A stretch of 9,323 bases of DNA from the NCBI GenBank assembly GCA_019348095.1, contig JAHWKC010000073.1, forward strand, positions 1 through 9,323, given 5' to 3'. Positions 5,780 to 9,323 of the stretch are shown piece by piece. A program made the translations under genes and the position numbers. The notes below the pieces were generated by a model, which was not told the DNA's origin, searched no databases, and worked only from the letters and a program-made list of their open reading frames with translations. The stretch's first letter is position 1. Each line of letters opens with the position of its first letter. This DNA is from Pseudomonadota bacterium. GTDB taxonomy: Bacteria > Pseudomonadota > Gammaproteobacteria > Xanthomonadales > Xanthomonadaceae.

Positions 5780-7207
5780 ATGCGCCTGGCACACTGGATA
5801 GACGGCACTCCTCGCGATCCCGCCGACGGCCGCTGGTTGGAGGTGTTCGATCCGGCCAGCGGCCGTCGCTATGCCGAAGTGGCTGCGGGCGACGCGACCG
5901 TTGTCGAGGACGCCATCCAGGCGGCCGAGCGCGCATTCCCGGGCTGGTCGGGACTGCCCAACAGCGAGCGCGCGCGCTGGCTGGAAAAGCTCGCCGATGC
6001 GCTCGAGGCGCGGCTGGAGTCCTTCGCCCAGGCCGAGTCGCGCGACGGGGGCAAACCGATGAAGCTTGCACGCGAGGCCGAGATCCCGCGTGCGATCGCC
6101 AACCTGCGCTTCTTCGCACACGCCGCCACCCAGTTCGCCAGCGAGTCGCACCACGGCCAGGCCGGGCTGAACTACACCCTGCGCCGGCCGCTCGGCGTGG
6201 TCGCCACGATTTCGCCGTGGAACCTGCCGCTGTACCTGTTCACCTGGAAGATCGCGCCGGCGCTCGCGGCCGGCAACACCGTGGTGGCCAAGCCCTCGGA
6301 GGTCACCCCGGTCACGGCGACCATGCTCGGTGAACTTGCCGCGCAGATCGGCTTTCCCAAGGGCGTGCTCAACGTCGTCCACGGACTGGGTCCGGAGGTC
6401 GGCGAGCCGCTGGTGACACATTCAAAGGTGCATGCGGTGTCGTTCACCGGCAGCACCGCGGTCGGTCGGCGCATTGCCGGTCTGGCCGGCCCGTTGCTGA
6501 AGAAGGTTTCGCTGGAACTCGGCGGCAAGAACCCGACCCTGGTGTTCGCCGACAGCGATTGGCGCATGCACCTGGACACCATCGTGCGCTCGGCGTTCCA
6601 GAACTCCGGCCAGATCTGCCTGTGCGGCTCGCGGCTGCTGGTCGAGCGTCGCGTCTACATCGAGTTCCGTGATGCGCTGGTCGAACATGCGCTCACGCTG
6701 CGCGTCGGCGACCCGATCGACGAGGACAACCAGCTCGGCCCGCTGGTCTCGCAGGCGCACTTCGACAAGGTGCTGGCTGCCCTCGCCCGTGCCCGCGAGG
6801 AAGGCGGCAAGGTGCTGTGTGGCGGCACCGCACTGGACCGTCCCGGCTGGTTCGTCGCCCCTACGGTGATTGAGAACCTAGGCCCCGACTGCGCGAGCAA
6901 CCGCGAAGAAATCTTCGGGCCGGTGGTGACGCTGCAGCCGTTCGACGACGACGATCATGCGCTAGCGCTGGCCAATACCGGCGACTACGGCCTGGCCGCC
7001 TCGGTGTGGACCCGCGACCTCAACCGTGCGCATCGCTTCGGCGCCGAGTTGTGCGTCGGCATGGTCTGGATCAACACCTGGCTGCAGCGCGACCTGCGCA
7101 CGCCCTTCGGCGGCAGCGGCGCCTCGGGGCTGGGCCGCGAGGGCGGCTTCGAGGCGATGCGGTTCTTCACCGAGGCGCGCAACGTCGGCATCTACCTGGA
7201 GTCCTGA
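5780..7207 (+). CDS. Aldehyde dehydrogenase, probable 2-aminomuconate-semialdehyde dehydrogenase
   Basis: The 475-residue product is a complete NAD(P)+-dependent ALDH. Catalytic C280 lies in FQNSGQIC, general-base E246 in LELGGK, oxyanion N148 in PWNLP, and E377 in EEIFGP. The near-C-terminal stretch RDLRTPFGG (437-445) with SGLGREGG (449-456) is the form I associate with 2-hydroxymuconate and 2-aminomuconate semialdehyde dehydrogenases, where an Arg here and another near residues 104-110 bind the substrate carboxylate. It would oxidise 2-aminomuconate semialdehyde to 2-aminomuconate in the cytoplasm. Linkage to nbaC and a RidA-type gene supports this over other ALDH roles. No Shine-Dalgarno precedes the ATG. 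The N-terminus MRLAHWIDG looks like a natural ALDH start, so the start is kept. The stop directly abuts the next ATG. Confidence 0.9.
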   Translation: MRLAHWIDGTPRDPADGRWLEVFDPASGRRYAEVAAGDATVVEDAIQAAERAFPGWSGLPNSERARWLEKLADALEARLESFAQAESRDGGKPMKLAREAEIPRAIANLRFFAHAATQFASESHHGQAGLNYTLRRPLGVVATISPWNLPLYLFTWKIAPALAAGNTVVAKPSEVTPVTATMLGELAAQIGFPKGVLNVVHGLGPEVGEPLVTHSKVHAVSFTGSTAVGRRIAGLAGPLLKKVSLELGGKNPTLVFADSDWRMHLDTIVRSAFQNSGQICLCGSRLLVERRVYIEFRDALVEHALTLRVGDPIDEDNQLGPLVSQAHFDKVLAALARAREEGGKVLCGGTALDRPGWFVAPTVIENLGPDCASNREEIFGPVVTLQPFDDDDHALALANTGDYGLAASVWTRDLNRAHRFGAELCVGMVWINTWLQRDLRTPFGGSGASGLGREGGFEAMRFFTEARNVGIYLES

Positions 7208-7447
7208 ATGAAGAAAACGTCCGTAATCGACCTGCTGGGGGTGCTGCGCACCGTCGGCTACGCCAGTGCCCTGCTGGCCGCGGCGGTGGCGATCGGCGTC
7301 TGGTTGCTGGGCATGCAGTGGCCGGTGGCGCGGCTGTTCGCGACCGCGCTCACTCCGTGGATCCTGTCGGGGTTGATGCTGGCCTGGGTCTGCGGCGTGA
7401 GCCGCTGGTTCGTCCGCCGCATGAATTTCGTCAGCCCGCAGGAGTGA
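7208..7447 (+). CDS. 79-residue two-helix membrane protein of unknown function
   Basis: Two hydrophobic helices, about residues 17-36 and 45-65, are joined by a short loop (MQWPVARLF). The N-terminus is MKKTSVIDLLG and the tail is basic (SRWFVRRMNF, 65-74), so the tail is expected in the cytoplasm by the positive-inside rule. No family is recognised. The ATG starts on the base after the ALDH stop, with GGAG (7198-7201) 6 bases upstream inside the ALDH gene. Its last codons contain the AGGAG that serves the carbonic anhydrase gene 7 bases downstream. Such tight packing, good ribosome signals at both ends and a coherent two-helix pattern argue for a real, coexpressed gene. It could tether pathway enzymes to the membrane or act in transport; both are speculation. 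Confidence 0.82.
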   Translation: MKKTSVIDLLGVLRTVGYASALLAAAVAIGVWLLGMQWPVARLFATALTPWILSGLMLAWVCGVSRWFVRRMNFVSPQE

Positions 7448-7454
7448 TCAACCC

Positions 7455-8117
7455 ATGAAATCCCTGTCCGAATTGTTGCGCAGGAACCGGGAATGGGCCG
7501 AGCGCGTCAACGCCGAAGACCCCGGCTTCTTCGAGCGCCTGTCGCGCCAGCAGGCCCCGAAATTCCTGTGGATCGGCTGCTCCGATTCGCGGGTGCCCGC
7601 CAACCAGATCATCGACGTGGCGCCGGGCGAGGTGTTCGTCCACCGCAACATCGCCAATGTCGTGGCCCATACCGACCTGAACTGCCTTTCGGTCATCCAG
7701 TTCGCGATCGACGTGTTGAAGGTCGAGCACATCCTGGTGGTCGGCCACTATGGTTGCGGCGGCGTGCACGCGGCGCTGCACCGCAAGCGGGTGGGCTTGG
7801 CCGACAACTGGATCCGTCACGTGACCGACGTCGCCGAAAAGCATGCCTCGGCCCTGCGCACCTTCGCCGACGAGGAGATCCAGCACGATCGCCTGTGCGA
7901 GTTGAACGTGCTCGAACAGGTGGTGAACGTCTGCCACACCACGGTCGTGCGCGACGCGTGGAGCCGCGGCCAGGCGCTGTCGGTGCACGGTTGGGTCTAC
8001 ACCCTGCGCGATGGCCGGGTGCACGACCTGGGGGTCGATGTCGATACTGGCGACCGGTTGCCGGACATCTACACCGACGCGCTGGCGCGCATCCAGTCCG
8101 ATCGCGAAGACCGCTGA
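7455..8117 (+). CDS. can: Beta-class carbonic anhydrase
   Basis: The 220-residue product has the length of E. coli Can and is close to it throughout (compare FLWIGCSDSRVPA, HTDLNCLSV, VGHYGCGGV, CELNVLEQV). It interconverts CO2 and bicarbonate in the cytoplasm. The zinc ligands C42, H98 and C101 and the Asp-Arg pair D44-R46 sit at E. coli numbering. W39, R64 and Y182 match the W39/R64/Y181 set that forms the bicarbonate-binding allosteric site of type II beta-carbonic anhydrases, so pH- and bicarbonate-dependent shut-off is likely. AGGAG (7440-7444) is 10 bases before the ATG, inside the upstream gene. It lies between the ALDH and membrane-protein genes and the RidA gene, in a pathway whose decarboxylation step releases CO2. 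Confidence 0.95.
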   Translation: MKSLSELLRRNREWAERVNAEDPGFFERLSRQQAPKFLWIGCSDSRVPANQIIDVAPGEVFVHRNIANVVAHTDLNCLSVIQFAIDVLKVEHILVVGHYGCGGVHAALHRKRVGLADNWIRHVTDVAEKHASALRTFADEEIQHDRLCELNVLEQVVNVCHTTVVRDAWSRGQALSVHGWVYTLRDGRVHDLGVDVDTGDRLPDIYTDALARIQSDREDR

Positions 8118-8162
8118 GCATGGAATACCGCTGCAACATGAACACCCCACAGGAGCCGCACG

Positions 8163-8588
8163 ATGGCTGACGCGATCCACGCCCCCGGCGCACCCGCGCC
8201 GGTCGGCCTGTACCCGCACGCACGCCGCATCGGCGAGTTGCTGTTCCTGTCCGGCATAGGCCCGCGCGACCCGGCCAGCAACGCCATCGCCGGCAATGTG
8301 CACGACGCCGAAGGCCGCCTGGTCGACTACGACGTCCGATCCCAGACCCGCGCGGTGTTCGCCAACGTGCGCGCGGTGCTGGAAGCCAGTGGCGCGCGCT
8401 GGGAGGATCTGGTCGACGTGACCGTCTACCTCACCGACATGGCGCGCGACTTCAAGGCCTACAACGCGATCTGGGCCGAGCATTTTCCCGATGCCGGCGC
8501 CGCCCCGTGCCGCACCACGCTCGGCATCAACGCACTGCCGACCCCGATTGCGATCGAACTCAAATGCATCGCCCGACTGAAGGACTGA
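8163..8588 (+). CDS. RidA/YjgF-family protein, probable 2-aminomuconate deaminase
   Basis: The 141-residue product covers one RidA domain. Key features are the N-terminal APAPVGLYPHARR (10-22), LFLSGIGPRD (27-36), and the C-terminal PCRTTLGINALPTPIAIEL (115-133). R117 and E132 match the conserved Arg and Glu of the RidA pocket. RidA proteins hydrolyse reactive enamines and imines, and one branch acts as 2-aminomuconate deaminase (AmnD/NbaF, about 142 residues), converting 2-aminomuconate to 4-oxalocrotonate with release of ammonia. Length, and neighbours acting just before (ALDH) and earlier (NbaC), favour that branch. A general RidA detoxifying role for the pathway's enamine intermediates cannot be excluded. 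AGGAG at 8151-8155 sits 7 bases before the ATG. The gap to the carbonic anhydrase gene is 45 bases. Confidence 0.88.
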   Translation: MADAIHAPGAPAPVGLYPHARRIGELLFLSGIGPRDPASNAIAGNVHDAEGRLVDYDVRSQTRAVFANVRAVLEASGARWEDLVDVTVYLTDMARDFKAYNAIWAEHFPDAGAAPCRTTLGINALPTPIAIELKCIARLKD

Positions 8589-8604
8589 CATCCGATGCGC
8601 CCCT

Positions 8605-8628
8605 GTAGGAGCGGCTTCAGCCGCGATC
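8605..8628 (+). repeat. REP palindrome, family 2 copy F (left arm of a REPIN)
   Basis: This copy reads GTAGGAGCGGCTTCAGCCGC plus GATC, the full family head. It starts 16 bases after the RidA-type stop codon and is paired with inverted copy G to form the second REPIN of the cluster. Confidence 0.88.
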
Positions 8629-8645
8629 TTCGGCCCCGGAATGTC

Positions 8646-8669
8646 CATCGCGGCTGAAGCCGCTCCTAC
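8646..8669 (-). repeat. REP palindrome, family 2 copy G (right arm of a REPIN)
   Basis: This is the inverted partner of copy F across 17 bases, differing at one terminal base (GATG for GATC on the minus strand). The arms pair over 23 of 24 bases. The element ends 23 bases before the nbaC start codon, so a folded stem would sit just upstream of that gene's weak ribosome site. Confidence 0.88.
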
Positions 8670-8692
8670 GAAGGCAACGACGAGAAACCGAC

Positions 8693-9226
8693 ATGTCCCT
8701 TCCTGCACCGTTCAACCTGCAAGCCTGGATCGACGAAAATCGGCACCTGCTGAAGCCGCCGGTCGGCAACAAATGCATGTTCGACGGCGATTTCATCGTA
8801 ATGGCGGTCGGCGGGCCCAACCAACGCACCGACTATCACGTCGACGAAGGCCCGGAGTGGTTCTACCAGCTGGAAGGCGAGATGGTGCTCAAAGTGCAGG
8901 AGGACGGGAGGGTGCGCGACATCCCGATCCGCGCCGGCGAGACCTTCCTGTTGCCGCCACGCGTCCCGCATTCGCCCCAGCGCATGGCCAACTCGGTCGG
9001 CCTGGTGATCGAGCGCAAGCGCCTGGCGCACGAGGTCGACGGCCTGATGTGGTTCTGCGAGCGCTGCAACACCAAGCTGTACGAGGAGTTCTTCCAGCTG
9101 CACGACATCGAGCAGGATTTCCCGCCGGTGTTCGAGCGCTTCTACTCCTCCCGTGAACACCGCACCTGTGGCAATTGCGGGCATCTGAATCCGGCGCCTG
9201 ACAAGTACGACGCGCCGGATGCCTAA
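8693..9226 (+). CDS. nbaC: 3-hydroxyanthranilate 3,4-dioxygenase
   Basis: The 177-residue cupin dioxygenase uses Fe(II) and O2 to open 3-hydroxyanthranilate to 2-amino-3-carboxymuconate semialdehyde, which either cyclises to quinolinate (NAD precursor) or is decarboxylated and degraded. Iron ligands H49, E55 and H93 lie in [19 protein letters not shown] and [11 protein letters not shown]45, R97 and E107 fit the substrate-binding residues known from the Cupriavidus enzyme (R47, R99, E110). The C-terminal CERC (122-125) and CGNC (159-162) form the second, rubredoxin-like iron site found in bacterial but not animal enzymes. The gene is complete. Only a weak ribosome signal (GAG at 8682-8684) precedes the ATG, after a REPIN. 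The next pathway gene, a decarboxylase, is not in the window. Confidence 0.96.
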   Translation: MSLPAPFNLQAWIDENRHLLKPPVGNKCMFDGDFIVMAVGGPNQRTDYHVDEGPEWFYQLEGEMVLKVQEDGRVRDIPIRAGETFLLPPRVPHSPQRMANSVGLVIERKRLAHEVDGLMWFCERCNTKLYEEFFQLHDIEQDFPPVFERFYSSREHRTCGNCGHLNPAPDKYDAPDA

Positions 9227-9234
9227 GAGCTTCT

Positions 9235-9274
9235 GACGCGGATCGACGCGGATGAAACGCGGATAAAGCGGATA
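9235..9274 (+). repeat. Degenerate tandem repeat with a GCGGAT core
   Basis: Four units with a period of about 10 bases follow the nbaC stop: GACGCGGATC, GACGCGGATG, AAACGCGGATA and AAGCGGATA, with the series fading into AGGATTA. There is no dyad symmetry, so it is not a terminator. From here to the window end (9323) I see nothing further that I can name. Confidence 0.6.
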
Positions 9275-9323
9275 AGGATTAGAACCTGGAGCGGTAAAAC
9301 GGTGGCACCCGTGGTTTCGATTC

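Noticed and set aside
7431..8708. 425-codon minus-strand frame opposite the carbonic anhydrase and RidA-type genes
   Set aside because: It runs through the REPIN at its start and across two well-identified genes, so it is a shadow frame.
1..9323. tRNA, rRNA, riboswitch, phage, toxin-antitoxin or defence-island content
   Set aside because: I saw no tRNA-like cloverleaf, integrase, transposase, restriction or toxin-like gene. All large genes are metabolic or translation-related.

Overview
This window looks like part of a chromosome from a high-GC gammaproteobacterium of the Xanthomonadaceae/Lysobacteraceae group (Lysobacter, Luteimonas, Stenotrophomonas, Xanthomonas). The evidence is uniformly GC-rich coding sequence, an E. 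coli-length AsnRS, two families of GTAG-type REP palindromes (GTAGAGCCGAGC... and GTAGGAGCGGC...) of the kind scattered through these genomes, and a clustered 3-hydroxyanthranilate pathway. This is inference from sequence character; no rRNA or other taxonomic marker is present.

Layout. Positions 1-208 hold palindromes and a terminator-like hairpin. On the minus strand follow an exported DUF885-family protein (209-1996, TTG start) and an IscA/HesB-type Fe-S protein (2187-2525), separated by three REP palindromes. A 187-bp divergent region (2526-2712) leads into plus-strand genes that fill the rest. These are asnS (2713-4113), two overlapping small conserved-looking proteins, one membrane and one soluble and acidic (4208-4513, 4510-4818), and an SDR-fold protein with a degenerate active site (4876-5661). 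After a REPIN come an aldehyde dehydrogenase resembling 2-aminomuconate-semialdehyde dehydrogenase (5780-7207), a 79-aa two-helix membrane protein (7208-7447), a beta-carbonic anhydrase very close to E. coli Can (7455-8117) and a RidA-family protein, probably 2-aminomuconate deaminase (8163-8588). A second REPIN precedes 3-hydroxyanthranilate 3,4-dioxygenase nbaC (8693-9226). A short degenerate tandem repeat lies near the right end.

How the genes work together. NbaC opens the 3-hydroxyanthranilate ring to 2-amino-3-carboxymuconate semialdehyde (ACMS). A decarboxylase (ACMSD), not in this window, would release CO2 and give 2-aminomuconate semialdehyde. The ALDH would oxidise that to 2-aminomuconate, and the RidA protein would deaminate it to 4-oxalocrotonate. 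The same dioxygenase product cyclises spontaneously to quinolinate, the NAD precursor, so the cluster sits at a branch between NAD synthesis and tryptophan catabolism. The most interesting feature is a carbonic anhydrase and a tiny membrane protein tightly coupled to the ALDH inside this CO2-producing pathway. I found no phage, CRISPR, toxin-antitoxin or other defence-like system and no RNA gene. The window is mostly metabolic and housekeeping, with a few unexplained small genes and repeats.
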